DNA from: Clostridia bacterium
GTDB taxonomy: Bacteria; Bacillota; Clostridia; Lachnospirales; CAG-274
DNA: 64,000 nucleotides
NCBI GenBank assembly: GCA_030524425.1
Contig: JAUNGN010000002.1
Location: 62,001-126,000 of the forward strand
Direction of reading: 5' to 3'
Under the pieces are notes generated by a model. That model saw nothing but the letters and a program-made list of their open reading frames with translations. It did no database searches and had not been told where the DNA came from. Position numbers and translations under genes: made by a program. Shown here in pieces: positions 45,932-55,394 of the stretch. The first letter of the stretch is position 1; the number at the start of each line of letters is the position of its first letter.

Positions 45932-46135
45932 TTACTTATCGGGTATGTATAGGAATATATCATTGACATTACATTCAAGAATAGCACAAAGCTTAATTAC
46001 CAGCAGCAGGGAAACAGGCTTGTTATATCGTAATCTTATAATGTTTCTTCGGCTTATTTTGTGTTTTACTATCAGTGTCTGTGCCGTCATATTTTTTTCT
46101 CTTAACTTTTTCCACAAGGGAGTAAAAACTATCAT
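45932..46135 (-). CDS. Small Xre/Cro-type helix-turn-helix regulator
   Basis: 67 residues, a single Cro/C1-type DNA-binding domain of the YozG-like kind: PLWKKLREKNMTAQTLIVKH at the start, a recognition helix around ISRRNIIRL, and the family ending LECNVNDIFLYIPD. A strong GGAGGTGA ribosome site precedes the ATG, which supports it as a real gene. The target is unknown; it is not placed beside an obvious partner. Confidence 0.8.
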   Translation of the reverse strand: MIVFTPLWKKLREKNMTAQTLIVKHKISRRNIIRLRYNKPVSLLLVIKLCAILECNVNDIFLYIPDK

Positions 46136-46331
46136 ATTGTCACCTCCAATATATTTTATTTAACATAGGAATACAATAATTTTACATCAAATACTGTATA
46201 AAATCAATGGATTATGTTTAAATTGCAGTATTGTTATATAAGGGCATAAGAGAAAGCTTATGGATGATAGCAGTGTTTTGTTAAGATTTTAATTTATATG
46301 AGCCTTTGTACTTACTTTAATTTAAAAAATA

Positions 46332-46360
46332 TTGCTAACTTACCAATTATATGTTAAAAT
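46332..46360 (+). promoter_or_regulatory. Sigma-A promoter for apgM
   Basis: TTGCTA, 17-bp spacer, TAAAAT, about 38 bp before the start. A small hairpin (CATAAG/CTTATG) lies upstream near 46,245. Confidence 0.6.
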
Positions 46361-46397
46361 GTAATAAATCAAAATGAATGAAAGAAGGACAATAAAA

Positions 46398-47603
46398 ATG
46401 AAATATTTAGTACTCTTATGCGACGGTATGGCAGATTATCCTGTACCGGAGCTTGGCAACAGGACACCTATGGGTGCATCAGACACACCTAATATGGATA
46501 AGCTTGCAAAAAAAAGCGTAATAGGTCTTGTTAAAACAGTTGCCGACAATATGAAGCCCGGCAGTGATGTAGCTAATCTTTCAGTGCTGGGATATGACCC
46601 CCAGGTTTACTATACAGGCAGATCTCCCCTTGAAGCAGGCTCAATAGGCATTGATATGAAGGATACAGATGTTTCTTTCAGATGTAATCTTGTTACATTA
46701 TCTTCTGAGGAAAATTATGAGGACAAGATTATTCTTGACTACTGTGCAGATGATATAAGTACGGAAGAGGCAAAGGAGCTTGTGGAATATCTTGAAAGAA
46801 ATTTAGGCAATGAAGAATTTAAGCTTTACAGCGGTGTAAGCTACAGACATTGCTTAATATGGAACAATGGTACTCTTGATGTGGGCACTCTTACTCCTCC
46901 TCATGATATTACCGGTAAGCCTGTCAAGGAATACATACCAAATCATCCCAATGCCCGTAAGCTTTATGATATGATGGTTAAATCCTATGATTTATTAAAG
47001 GATCACCCTGTTAATAAGGACAGAGAAGCAAGGGGCTTAAAGCCTGCTAACAGTATGTGGCTTTGGGGTGAAGGCAAAAGAGCAAGCCTTATGCCTTTTA
47101 CTGAAAAATACGGGTTAAAGGGCTCAATGATTTCTGCTGTTGACCTTTTAAAGGGTATCGGTAAATTTTCAGGTATGAATGTAGTGTATGTTCCGGGAGC
47201 AACAGGCTATATGGATACTAATTTTGAAGGCAAGGCACAGGCTGCAATTAGGGAATTTGCCAACGGACAGGATTTTGTTTATATTCACGTTGAAGCACCT
47301 GATGAATGCGGTCACAGATATGAAATTGAAAACAAGAAGAAATCTCTTGAAATTATAGATCAAAAGATTTTAGGACCTGTTTTGGAGGCGCTTGAGCAGT
47401 ATGATGATTACAAGGTATTAATCATGCCAGACCATGCTACACCATTAAGCCTTAGAACTCATACAAATGATCCGATTCCTTTCCTTATCTATAAAAAGAG
47501 CAGTCCTACTATCGGAGGAGAATTTACTGAGGATGGTGCTGAGGCAAGCGGAATTTTTATTGAAAACGGTCATAAAATCATGGAATATTTTATTAATTTA
47601 TAA
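46398..47603 (+). CDS. apgM: Cofactor-independent phosphoglycerate mutase, archaeal type
   Basis: About 401 residues from the ATG at 46,398, with AAGG upstream. It interconverts 3- and 2-phosphoglycerate using a phosphoserine and two metal ions. LCDGMADYP carries the first metal Asp; GSDVANLSVLGYDP holds the reactive Ser; VEAPDECGH and MPDHATP give the other metal ligands. The sequence is of the ApgM type rather than the longer GpmI type. It is a single-gene unit with its own promoter and terminator. It may be an extra glycolytic mutase beside GpmI or act on a related substrate. Confidence 0.9.
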   Translation: MKYLVLLCDGMADYPVPELGNRTPMGASDTPNMDKLAKKSVIGLVKTVADNMKPGSDVANLSVLGYDPQVYYTGRSPLEAGSIGIDMKDTDVSFRCNLVTLSSEENYEDKIILDYCADDISTEEAKELVEYLERNLGNEEFKLYSGVSYRHCLIWNNGTLDVGTLTPPHDITGKPVKEYIPNHPNARKLYDMMVKSYDLLKDHPVNKDREARGLKPANSMWLWGEGKRASLMPFTEKYGLKGSMISAVDLLKGIGKFSGMNVVYVPGATGYMDTNFEGKAQAAIREFANGQDFVYIHVEAPDECGHRYEIENKKKSLEIIDQKILGPVLEALEQYDDYKVLIMPDHATPLSLRTHTNDPIPFLIYKKSSPTIGGEFTEDGAEASGIFIENGHKIMEYFINL

Positions 47604-47609
47604 AATTCG

Positions 47610-47642
47610 GCATAGGGGGCAGTTTCCCCCTATGCTGTTTTT
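47610..47642 (+). terminator. Rho-independent terminator of apgM
   Basis: A perfect GC-rich stem, GCATAGGGGG / CCCCCTATGC, loop CAGTTT, then TGTTTTT. Confidence 0.92.
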
Positions 47643-47723
47643 GTTATAAAGAAATTTTCCATAAATAAATATTAAATAGTTTTTAAAATATAAGTATTTA
47701 CATTAAATCAGTCTTTATGTATA

Positions 47724-47752
47724 TTGACTTGAAGTAAAATATGTCTTATAAT
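47724..47752 (+). promoter_or_regulatory. Sigma-A promoter for the GNAT gene
   Basis: TTGACT, 17-bp spacer, TATAAT. The transcript start would be only about 10 nt before the start codon. Confidence 0.75.
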
Positions 47753-47769
47753 TATCGAAGGTGATAAAA

Positions 47770-48270
47770 ATGAATAATGCAATTATAAGACAGGCAACAA
47801 AGGATGATGTTCCTGCAATAAATAATATATTAAATTATGCAATTATAAACACAAATTATAATCTTAACGAAAAACCAAGATCTCTTAATATGGCATATGA
47901 ATGGTATGACCGGCACAGAGATGAAAACTATCCCGTTTTTGTTGTTGAAGTTAACGGCAGAGTGGAAGGCTGGGCATCTCTTTCACACTTCAGAGCTTAT
48001 TCAGGCTATGATTCTACTGCTGAGGTTTCGGTTTATGTTTCTAAAAATTTCAGGCATAAGGGCTTGGGTACTCTTTTAGTGACTGAGCTTGAAAGGGCTG
48101 CAAAAAGATTTCATATGCTTATTGCCGTTATTACGGATAATAACACCGCCAGTCTGTCACTTCACAGCCGCTGCGGTTTTGCGCCAATGTGTACTTTCAG
48201 AGAGCTTGCTAAGAAAAATAATGAATATGTCGATATTACTTTTATGACAAAAAGGATAAATAAGAAATAA
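47770..48270 (+). CDS. GNAT family N-acetyltransferase, phosphinothricin acetyltransferase-like
   Basis: About 166 residues from the ATG at 47,770 (AAGGTG upstream). The acetyl-CoA loop FRHKGLGTLL matches the GNAT Q/RxxGxG/A motif, and the start (IRQATKDDVPAINNILNYAI) and ending (LHSRCGFAPMCTFRE) are of the phosphinothricin acetyltransferase (Pat/YwnH) group. Natural substrates of this group include methionine sulfone or sulfoximine-like amines. The exact substrate here cannot be told. It is followed by dfx after 49 bp. Confidence 0.85.
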   Translation: MNNAIIRQATKDDVPAINNILNYAIINTNYNLNEKPRSLNMAYEWYDRHRDENYPVFVVEVNGRVEGWASLSHFRAYSGYDSTAEVSVYVSKNFRHKGLGTLLVTELERAAKRFHMLIAVITDNNTASLSLHSRCGFAPMCTFRELAKKNNEYVDITFMTKRINKK

Positions 48271-48319
48271 TTGCATAAGATAACAAAATAAATTTATTTT
48301 TATTATGGGGGTATGAATT

Positions 48320-48709
48320 ATGAGAACACCGAAGTTTTTATTATGTGAAAGATGTAAAAATTTAGTGGGAGTAATTAATGATGCAGGAGTACCTATTTGG
48401 TGCTGTAATCAGGAAATGAAAGAGCTTGTTCCAAATACAACAGAGGGTGCGGGAGAAAAGCATTTGCCTGTTGTCAGCGTTGAGGGAGATATGGTCAGGG
48501 TTTCTGTAGGCTCTGTTGAACATCCTATGCAGGAAAATCATTATATTCAATGGGTATACTTACTTACTGAAAAGAGCGGACACAGAAAAGCCTTAAGTCC
48601 TGATGACAGTCCTGAGGTAATATTTAATACGGCAGGTGATAAGCCTGTTGCGGTTTATGCTTACTGTAACCTCCACGGCTTATGGAAAACAGATATAAAA
48701 TCAAAATAA
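48320..48709 (+). CDS. dfx: Desulfoferrodoxin (superoxide reductase)
   Basis: 129 residues, the normal two-center form. Center I uses Cys9, Cys12 (LCERC) and the pair Cys28-Cys29 (WCCN). Center II, which reduces superoxide to hydrogen peroxide, uses EKHLP, SVEHPMQENHYIQW and the Cys-His pair of AYCNLHGLW. It protects anaerobes from oxygen and is consistent with the oxygen-sensitive formate-lyase here. A strong hairpin follows. Confidence 0.95.
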   Translation: MRTPKFLLCERCKNLVGVINDAGVPIWCCNQEMKELVPNTTEGAGEKHLPVVSVEGDMVRVSVGSVEHPMQENHYIQWVYLLTEKSGHRKALSPDDSPEVIFNTAGDKPVAVYAYCNLHGLWKTDIKSK

Positions 48710-48721
48710 GTATGTTCATAA

Positions 48722-48759
48722 ACTTAGGAGCGGTTTAATTCCGCTCCTAAGTAATTTTT
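48722..48759. terminator. Terminator hairpin between dfx and ytaF
   Basis: A perfect 12-bp stem ACTTAGGAGCGG / CCGCTCCTAAGT, 7-nt loop, then AATTTTT. It lies between convergent genes and may serve both. Confidence 0.85.
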
Positions 48760-48785
48760 AAGTAATAGACTATAATTTATATTTC

Positions 48786-49337
48786 TTAAATAAGCTGATG
48801 AAATCCCATAACAATAATTATGATGCCTGATATTACAGCAATATATCTGCTGTTAATGTCAGGCTTTATTTTTTTGCCTAAGTTAAGTCCAATTATCATA
48901 AACAAAAGCTGCATAAGCATTATGGCAGCAGGCAGCATCAAGCCTAAATAAGCTGTGCCTATTACAACTGCAGAGGAATCTATTGAAAGGGCAATGCCTA
49001 TTGCCATTGCCTCCCCTGTTTCAATCTTGCCGTTGCAATTAATATCCGTAGTTTTAGGTTCATTAAGCATTGACTTTATTGTATTTTTGTTTTTGCAGTC
49101 TGCCGCCAGAAATATACCCATACCTATAAGTATTAATCCTCCTATAATTTTTGCCTGAGGTAAAAGGGCATACATTATATCTCCCATATATATTGAGCCC
49201 AGTATTATTATAAGTCCTGTAAGGGTAATTACTGCTGCTGATTTAAGGGGCAGTCTGATTTTGTTCAGTCCGAAGCTAAAGCCGAAGGAAAGGGCATCTA
49301 TTGATAATATTATTGAAAGTGAAAGTATTTTTAACAT
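48786..49337 (-). CDS. ytaF: Sporulation membrane protein YtaF, MntP-related
   Basis: 183 residues with six hydrophobic segments. The start SIILSIDALSFGFSFGL and the mid GEAMAIGIALSIDSSAVVIG form the duplicated motif of the YtaF/MntP manganese-exporter superfamily. YtaF is found in spore formers; its precise job is not settled. AAAGAGGTGG precedes the ATG. It is divergent from the P-type ATPase gene, 89 bp away, which is suggestive because both could handle divalent cations. Confidence 0.85.
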   Translation of the reverse strand: MLKILSLSIILSIDALSFGFSFGLNKIRLPLKSAAVITLTGLIIILGSIYMGDIMYALLPQAKIIGGLILIGMGIFLAADCKNKNTIKSMLNEPKTTDINCNGKIETGEAMAIGIALSIDSSAVVIGTAYLGLMLPAAIMLMQLLFMIIGLNLGKKIKPDINSRYIAVISGIIIIVMGFHQLI

Positions 49338-49426
49338 ATTACCACCTCTTTTTAAGCTATGCTCAGGTCATAGTTTTGTGCTTGTACGCATATAGTGAAG
49401 TAAGGAGTTTTATAAGGAGGAAAATT

Positions 49427-51892
49427 ATGAAGTACTATTGTGAAAATATAAGGCAGGTAATAAGATTTTTAAGGACAAGCATTAATGACGGGCTTGATAA
49501 TGAAACTATAGGCTTAAGGCTTAAAACCGAGGGTAAAAATATACTGCAGGCAGAAAAACCTGTCCCTGTTATATTAAAGTTTTTAAATCAGTTCAAGGAT
49601 TTTATGGTTATTGTCCTTATACTGGCGGCGGTAATAAGTGCCTTGGCTGAGATTTATTCAGGGGGAAGAGAGTTTGTCGACAGTATAGTTATAGGTGTTA
49701 TTGTCATTTTTAACGGCATTATCGGTACGGTGCAGGAGTGCAGGGCTGATAATGCTCTTGAAGCCTTAAAGGAAATGACTGTTCCAAAAACAAGAGTAAT
49801 AAGGGAGGGGAAAGAACTTGAAATAAATGCTGAAGATTTGGTAAGGGGAGATATTATAATTCTTGAAGCAGGTGATATTGTACCGGCCGACTGCAGAATT
49901 ATTGAAGGAGTTGCCCTTAAAACCGATGAATCTCTTTTAACCGGAGAGGTTGTGGGAATAGACAAGGAAGATTGCATGCTTAATGAAGAAACGCCTTTGG
50001 CGGAAAGAAAAAATATGCTTTATATGGGTACAAGCGTTGTCCAGGGCAGAGTAAGAGCTGTTGTAACCGATACGGGAAAAAACACTGAAATGGGCAAAAT
50101 ATCAGCTATGCTTCAGAAAGCCGATGAGGAAACACCTTTACAAAAAAAGCTTAATAAGCTTGGAAAAGAGCTTGGAACTGCTGCTATTTTAATATGCATC
50201 ACCATATTTTGTATAGGCGTTTTCAGAGGCTTTTCAACATTTAAAATGTTTATGACTGCAGTCAGCCTTGCTGTGGCAGCCATACCTGAGGGTCTTACTG
50301 CCGTTGTGACTATTGTTCTTGCTATAGGTGTTCAGAAGATGGCAAAGAAGAATGCGATTGTAAAAAGACTTTCGGCTGTTGAGGCTCTTGGCAATGCAAC
50401 TGTTATATGCAGTGATAAAACAGGCACAATTACAGAAAACAAAATGACTCTTTGCTATGCAAGTAATGATGAGACGGTAAAGCTTGCATGCCTTTGCTGT
50501 GACGCTGATGAGGAAAAGGGGGAGGCAACAGAGCTTGGTATTGTAAGGGGTGCAAGGGACAGAGGCATGAAAAAATATGATCTTGAAAATAATATGCCGA
50601 GAGTATATGAAATTCCCTTTTCCTCAGAAAGAAGGCGTATGACCACAGTACATAAGTTAAATAATGACTATCTGGCAATCAGTAAGGGAGCAGTGGAGGA
50701 AATATTAAATATATGCAGGCACGTTAATAAGAATTCCGTTATTAAAGAGGCCGACAGCCTTGCAGTAAGAGGTCTTAGGGTTATGGCTGTTGCAAAAAGA
50801 GTATCCTCTACAATTATAAAGGAAGAAAGAGATTTTTCTTATGTAGGTCTTGTTGCCCTTGCAGACCGTCCGAGAAAAGGTGTCAGAGATTCCGTTGAGG
50901 CTTGCAGGCAGGCGGGAGTAAGGACTATTATGATTACCGGTGACAATGGCATTACTGCTAAGGCTATAGCAGGAGAAATAGGTATAATTTCTGATGTTAT
51001 AACAGGCGGAGAAATTGAAAAAATGGATAATGACAAACTCAGCGAAAGTGTAAAAAGCTGTTCAATATATGCAAGAGTAACACCTGAGCATAAGTACAGA
51101 ATAGTAGATTCATTAAGAAAGCAGGGTGAAACAGTTGCCTTTGCAGGAGACGGAATTAATGATGCCCCTTCAATAAAACTGGCTGATATCGGCTGTGCAA
51201 TGGGAGGAAACGGAACTGAGGTTGCAAGGCAGGCAAGCGATATAGTTTTGGCTGATGATAACTTTAACACTATTGTTGCGGCTATAAAAGAGGGAAGAGG
51301 TATATATGAAAATATTTTAAAGGTTATTCATTTCCTTTTATCTTCAAACATAGGTGAAATACTTGTTATATTTCTTGCAGTAATTATGGGCTTTAGTGTG
51401 CCCTTGCTTCCTGTTCAGCTTTTGTGGGTAAATCTGGTAACTGACAGTCTTCCCGCCGTTGCTTTGGGCGTGGATACTGTTGACAGTAATATTATGAATG
51501 GCAGACGCAGTGAAAAGGGAATGTGGAACAGGATTGTGCTTGAGGGATTTATGATTGGAACACTTGCTCTTCTTGCTTTTGCCATTGGCAAGGTTTGCTG
51601 CGGCGATTTAATTGTTGGAAGGACAATGTGTTTTTGTACACTCAGCATCTCACAGCTTGTTCATGCCTTTAATATGAGGAGCAGAGAAAGCCTTATTAAT
51701 ATAAATCTTCTTGACAATTTGTATCTGGTAGGTGCTTTGATACTTGGTATACTCCTGCAGTGGCTTGTGGTGGAACCTGAGCTTATGAATGGCGTGTTTG
51801 GCACTGTGGGACTTGAGTTTTACCAGTGGCTTACGGTTATGGGGCTTTGTATTGTGCCTGTTGCTGTTTGTGAATTAGAGAAAAGGCTTTGA
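49427..51892 (+). CDS. Cation-translocating P-type ATPase, calcium-pump type
   Basis: About 821 residues from the ATG at 49,427 (AAGGAGG upstream). The P2-type layout is complete: N-terminal cation ATPase domain; the TGE loop (LLTGEVVG); the IPEGL segment of helix 4 (VAAIPEGLTAVVT); phosphorylation site CSDKTGTITENKM; hinge FAGDGINDAPSIKLADIG; and four C-terminal helices. IPEGL and the overall length fit bacterial calcium pumps of the PacL/YloB kind. The nucleotide-binding domain is short. It pumps a divalent cation, probably calcium, out of the cell. Confidence 0.92.
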   Translation: MKYYCENIRQVIRFLRTSINDGLDNETIGLRLKTEGKNILQAEKPVPVILKFLNQFKDFMVIVLILAAVISALAEIYSGGREFVDSIVIGVIVIFNGIIGTVQECRADNALEALKEMTVPKTRVIREGKELEINAEDLVRGDIIILEAGDIVPADCRIIEGVALKTDESLLTGEVVGIDKEDCMLNEETPLAERKNMLYMGTSVVQGRVRAVVTDTGKNTEMGKISAMLQKADEETPLQKKLNKLGKELGTAAILICITIFCIGVFRGFSTFKMFMTAVSLAVAAIPEGLTAVVTIVLAIGVQKMAKKNAIVKRLSAVEALGNATVICSDKTGTITENKMTLCYASNDETVKLACLCCDADEEKGEATELGIVRGARDRGMKKYDLENNMPRVYEIPFSSERRRMTTVHKLNNDYLAISKGAVEEILNICRHVNKNSVIKEADSLAVRGLRVMAVAKRVSSTIIKEERDFSYVGLVALADRPRKGVRDSVEACRQAGVRTIMITGDNGITAKAIAGEIGIISDVITGGEIEKMDNDKLSESVKSCSIYARVTPEHKYRIVDSLRKQGETVAFAGDGINDAPSIKLADIGCAMGGNGTEVARQASDIVLADDNFNTIVAAIKEGRGIYENILKVIHFLLSSNIGEILVIFLAVIMGFSVPLLPVQLLWVNLVTDSLPAVALGVDTVDSNIMNGRRSEKGMWNRIVLEGFMIGTLALLAFAIGKVCCGDLIVGRTMCFCTLSISQLVHAFNMRSRESLININLLDNLYLVGALILGILLQWLVVEPELMNGVFGTVGLEFYQWLTVMGLCIVPVAVCELEKRL

Positions 51893-51983
51893 AAGACTTT
51901 AAATTCTTCTGTAATGTAAGTTATAAAAAAATAAATATCCGCCTCATAGCGGGTGGTCAGATTATCAAAAACTAAATACAATA

Positions 51984-52014
51984 AAAATACCTAAGCAGAC
52001 CGCTTAGGTATTTT
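51984..52014 (-). terminator. Terminator of rpmE
   Basis: A perfect 13-bp stem AAAATACCTAAGC / GCTTAGGTATTTT with an AGACC loop, followed on the minus strand by TTTTATTG. A weaker hairpin (ATCCGC/GCGGGT) near 51,933 may serve the P-ATPase. Confidence 0.88.
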
Positions 52015-52017
52015 AAA

Positions 52018-52221
52018 TTACTTTCTATTATATTTCTTGTTGAACTTATCAACTCTGCCGCCGGCATCAAGAAGAAGCTTCTGGCTGCCTGTATAGAATG
52101 GATGACACTTAGAACAAACTTCTACTCTGATTTCTTCCTTAGTTGAACCGATTACGAATTCATTACCACAGTTACACTTAACCTTAGCCTGGTAATATTC
52201 AGGATGGATACCTTCCTTCAT
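52018..52221 (-). CDS. rpmE: 50S ribosomal protein L31, zinc-binding form
   Basis: 67 residues. Cys16 and Cys18 (KCNCGN) plus the CSKC pair show the zinc-containing (C+) form, which also serves as a zinc reserve. The protein bridges the ribosomal subunits. AAAGAGGTG precedes the ATG. It is transcribed from its own promoter, with a small leader hairpin. Confidence 0.97.
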   Translation of the reverse strand: MKEGIHPEYYQAKVKCNCGNEFVIGSTKEEIRVEVCSKCHPFYTGSQKLLLDAGGRVDKFNKKYNRK

Positions 52222-52246
52222 TACTTACACCTCTTTCATATATATT

Positions 52247-52266
52247 GGGATACATTTTGGCATCCC
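52247..52266 (-). promoter_or_regulatory. Hairpin in the rpmE leader, candidate L31 autoregulatory element
   Basis: GGGAT pairs with ATCCC around a 10-nt loop, within the roughly 60-nt leader and upstream of the ribosome site. Leader RNAs that bind L31 are known in several phyla; this short one is only a candidate. Confidence 0.4.
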
Positions 52267-52285
52267 TACGTCAAATAACATTAAA

Positions 52286-52314
52286 ATTATATCACAGCAT
52301 ATTACAAATTGCAA
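52286..52314 (-). promoter_or_regulatory. Sigma-A promoter for rpmE
   Basis: On the minus strand, TTGCAA, 17 bp, TATAAT with an extended TGA before the -10. Confidence 0.8.
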
Positions 52315-52355
52315 GAGTTTTTTATAGCAAATAAATAATTTGTAATAAATTGGTA

Positions 52356-52379
52356 AAGGAGAGGAATTCACCTCTCCTT
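52356..52379 (-). terminator. Hairpin at the end of rho
   Basis: AAGGAGAGG / CCTCTCCTT with a 6-nt loop, 4 bp after the rho stop. The T-tract is short, so this may be a weak intrinsic terminator. Confidence 0.5.
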
Positions 52380-52382
52380 GTT

Positions 52383-53681
52383 TTACTGATTCTTATTAAG
52401 CTTATTAACTGTTTCAACGAATTCCCTGTTATTTTTAGTTTTTGAAAGTATATCTATAATCTGCTCTGTAACTTCACCGCTAGTTAAACTGCCGCTAAAG
52501 CTTTTTCTAAGAAAATAGGCTGCGTCAAGTTCTGTCTTGTTAAGAAGAAGCTCCTCACGTCTTGTGCCTGATTTTGCAATATTAATTGCCGGGAAAATTC
52601 GTTTTTCACTCATTTTTCTGTCCAGTACAAGCTCCATATTACCTGTTCCCTTAAATTCTTCAAATATTACATCGTCCATTTTAGAGCCTGTTTCAACAAG
52701 TGCCGTTGCAAGTATTGTAAGGCTGCCGCCTTCCTCAATATTTCTTGCAGCACCGAAAAATCTTTTAGGCATATATAGGGCTGACGGGTCAAGACCTCCT
52801 GATAATGTTCTTCCGCTTGAAGGCATTGTCAGGTTATATGCTCTTGAAAGCCTTGTAATACTGTCAAGTAAAATAACCACATCTTTTTTCTGCTCCACAA
52901 GCCTTTTGGCTCTTTCAAGTACCATTTCAGCTACCCGCTTGTGGTGCTCAGGCTGTTCATCAAAGGTAGAATAAACCACATCTACATTACCTGATATGCT
53001 TCTTTGCATATCTGTAACCTCTTCGGGTCTTTCGTCAATAAGAAGTACTATTACACTGACTTCGGGATATTTTTGAGTTATGGCATTAGCTACCTTTTTA
53101 AGGAGTACGGTTTTACCTGCCTTTGGGGGAGCTACAATCATACCTCTTTGTCCCTTGCCTATAGGTGCAATCATATCAATGAGTCTTGTTGAAAGCTCCT
53201 TGGAGTGGGTTTCAAGGTAAAGATTCTGAGTTGGAAATACAGGTGTTAAATCCTCAAAGTTGGGACGTTTCTGTGCAATTTCGGGTTTATCTCCGTTTAC
53301 TGCAGTCAGATAAAGAAGGGCTGAAAACTTTTCATTTTCCTTTGGAATTCTTATTTTTCCCGTAACCTTATCACCTGTTTTTAAGTTAAATCGTCTTATC
53401 TGTGACGGAGCAACATAAATGTCCTTTGTTCCCGGCAGATAGTTATCCATTCTTAAAAATCCGTACCCGTCAGTCAGCACCTCAAGTATACCCTCGCCGG
53501 TATTGCCTGAGTCAAGCTCCTCAAGGTAACTTGGCTTCTCTTCTACAACTGGTATACTTTGAGGCTCTACCTTTTCGAGCAGGTCAATAAGCTCTGCTTT
53601 TTTGTATCTTGTCACACTGCCTATACCTTTTTGTTTAGCTATTTCTCTAAGCTCTGTAAGGCCTAATTCCTGATAATTCAT
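52383..53681 (-). CDS. rho: Transcription termination factor Rho
   Basis: About 432 residues from the ATG at 53,681 (GGAGGAAAAT just upstream). Rho is a hexameric RNA helicase that ends transcription. The N-terminal SAP-like domain ([13 protein letters not shown]) is followed by the cold-shock RNA-binding domain (about 55-125) and the ATPase: Walker [14 protein letters not shown], Walker [17 protein letters not shown], and the Q and R loops. It starts 14 bp after the LysM gene and is probably cotranscribed with it. Confidence 0.97.
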   Translation of the reverse strand: MNYQELGLTELREIAKQKGIGSVTRYKKAELIDLLEKVEPQSIPVVEEKPSYLEELDSGNTGEGILEVLTDGYGFLRMDNYLPGTKDIYVAPSQIRRFNLKTGDKVTGKIRIPKENEKFSALLYLTAVNGDKPEIAQKRPNFEDLTPVFPTQNLYLETHSKELSTRLIDMIAPIGKGQRGMIVAPPKAGKTVLLKKVANAITQKYPEVSVIVLLIDERPEEVTDMQRSISGNVDVVYSTFDEQPEHHKRVAEMVLERAKRLVEQKKDVVILLDSITRLSRAYNLTMPSSGRTLSGGLDPSALYMPKRFFGAARNIEEGGSLTILATALVETGSKMDDVIFEEFKGTGNMELVLDRKMSEKRIFPAINIAKSGTRREELLLNKTELDAAYFLRKSFSGSLTSGEVTEQIIDILSKTKNNREFVETVNKLNKNQ

Positions 53682-53695
53682 ATTTTCCTCCATAT

Positions 53696-55186
53696 TTATG
53701 GAATTTGAAGAACATCTCCCGGATGATATACGGTAGATGTTGTCATACCATTGGCAGATAATATTTTCTGCCAAAGCTCTTCTGTGTACTGACCATATAC
53801 AGCAGTGCAGATTTTTGAGCCGGTGTCTCCGGCTTTAATTGTGTAGGTTGAGCCGTTGGCTGCAGTACCGGCATTATCAGCAGGAGCAGTACCGCTTATA
53901 GTAGTGGAATTTGAGCCTGAAGCTGATGCAGTTACAGGTTCGGAATTACTGTCTGTAACAGTACCGCCGTTTTTTAATTTTTCGTTTTCGGCAGTCAGCT
54001 GGTCAACTTTAGCCTTTAACTCATTAATCTGTTCTTCGGAGCTTCCCGCATTGCCGTTATTAAGTTCATTAATTTGAGTATTTGCACTTTCAAGCTTTTT
54101 AATATTGGTATAGTTGCTTGCGGCAAAGAAAGCAGTTGAACAAATTAAAGCAACAATAATTACTACGTTTAAAACTTTTTTAAAGGTAAAGGCACCTTCA
54201 TCATAGTATTCATCGTCATCGTAGTATTCATCATCGTCATCATATTCATCATCAAAGTCATCATCGTCAAAAAGGTCATCTTTCTTTTTACGCTTGAAAA
54301 AACCGCCGAATTTATTTTTCTTTTCGTCATCATCATTAAAGTCGTCATCATATTCATCGTCATCAATGTCATTTACTTCAACATCAATCTTAGGCGCCTT
54401 TTTAACCTCGGCAGCAGATGCTTCGGGGTCAGCCTGCTTACGTCTGCGGCGAGGCACTTCATCTATTTCAATTTCATTATCAAAAAATTCACGTCTCATC
54501 TCTTTGGTATCCTCCTCGGTTGGAGCCGCCTTTTCAATATCCTTAGCCTTAACGGGTGTTATAACTATTGTCGGCTCAGGTTCGGGAGCATTCTCCTTTT
54601 TAATTTCAGGCTCGGGCTCTTTTTCGGCTTCGGCAGTTTCTGCATTATTTTCTGTTATGCTGTTGTCTGTTTCAGCCATTGAGTTATGGGTTTCAGCCTC
54701 ATTATAAATTTCCGTTTCCTGTACAGCTTCAGCACTGCTTTGTACATTATCCGAAGTATCCGGCTTTGACTCTGCAGCCGCAGTCACCTCTGTATCGGCA
54801 GCCGTCTTAGCTGATTCTTTAAATAAATTGCTGTTTTCCTCATGATTATCCGTATTGACTTCCTTATGCTCAGCCTTTGGTATAATTGAGGTCAATTTAT
54901 GTAGTTTATCGGCAACAGAGGTTTTTTCGGTTTTATTTTCTTTTTCCTTTTCCTTTTCCTTTTCTATTTCTCTGATATATTCGTCATCAGCAAAGTATAG
55001 AGTGGTGTCTCTTGTACCGGCACCAAAATAATTTTTGCCGCTTTCATCAACATATTCTTCAAGCAGCTTACTAACAGTTTGCTTTGTCTGCTCAGGTGTA
55101 AAGGCACTGAGAGCTTCTTCAAGTCTTTTGCTTTTTCTTTCAGCAAGAGTCTTGCCATCTAAGCCACTGTTTTTATACTCGGCCAT
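53696..55186 (-). CDS. LysM-domain membrane protein with a long acidic cytoplasmic region
   Basis: 496 residues. No signal peptide; one transmembrane helix (about 338-357, [20 protein letters not shown]). Residues 1-337 should be cytoplasmic: a helical head, a Glu/Ala-rich middle and a tract of Asp/Tyr/Lys just before the membrane (about 265-335). After the helix comes a coiled coil (about 361-406), a Ser/Thr linker and a C-terminal LysM (about 448-496, [12 protein letters not shown]). LysM binds peptidoglycan, so the protein could tie the wall to the cytoplasm, perhaps in division or sporulation. It lies directly upstream of rho. Confidence 0.8.
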   Translation of the reverse strand: MAEYKNSGLDGKTLAERKSKRLEEALSAFTPEQTKQTVSKLLEEYVDESGKNYFGAGTRDTTLYFADDEYIREIEKEKEKEKENKTEKTSVADKLHKLTSIIPKAEHKEVNTDNHEENSNLFKESAKTAADTEVTAAAESKPDTSDNVQSSAEAVQETEIYNEAETHNSMAETDNSITENNAETAEAEKEPEPEIKKENAPEPEPTIVITPVKAKDIEKAAPTEEDTKEMRREFFDNEIEIDEVPRRRRKQADPEASAAEVKKAPKIDVEVNDIDDDEYDDDFNDDDEKKNKFGGFFKRKKKDDLFDDDDFDDEYDDDDEYYDDDEYYDEGAFTFKKVLNVVIIVALICSTAFFAASNYTNIKKLESANTQINELNNGNAGSSEEQINELKAKVDQLTAENEKLKNGGTVTDSNSEPVTASASGSNSTTISGTAPADNAGTAANGSTYTIKAGDTGSKICTAVYGQYTEELWQKILSANGMTTSTVYHPGDVLQIP

Positions 55187-55216
55187 AATATTCCTCCTTA
55201 GTATACTTGTTCTTTT

Positions 55217-55245
55217 ATTTTAATGGTTAATATATAAAAAGTCAA
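55217..55245 (-). promoter_or_regulatory. Sigma-A promoter for the LysM-rho unit
   Basis: On the minus strand, TTGACT, 17 bp, TAAAAT, about 30 bp upstream of the LysM start (AAGGAGGAAT site). Confidence 0.7.
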
Positions 55246-55394
55246 GAATAAATAAAAATCACAACTTTACATTATAAGTATACAACATTTACAAGGAAAT
55301 TACAACTTATTTTGCGTTTTTAATAAATTTAGTGAATATATACGCCTTTTTGCTGAGTAATTTTTTATTCTCCTTTACTGAAATTACAGGCTTC

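Noticed and set aside
49338-49426. Manganese (yybP-ykoY) riboswitch
   Set aside because: Its usual partners (MntP-like protein, P-ATPase) are here, but the gap is short and its conserved core is not seen.
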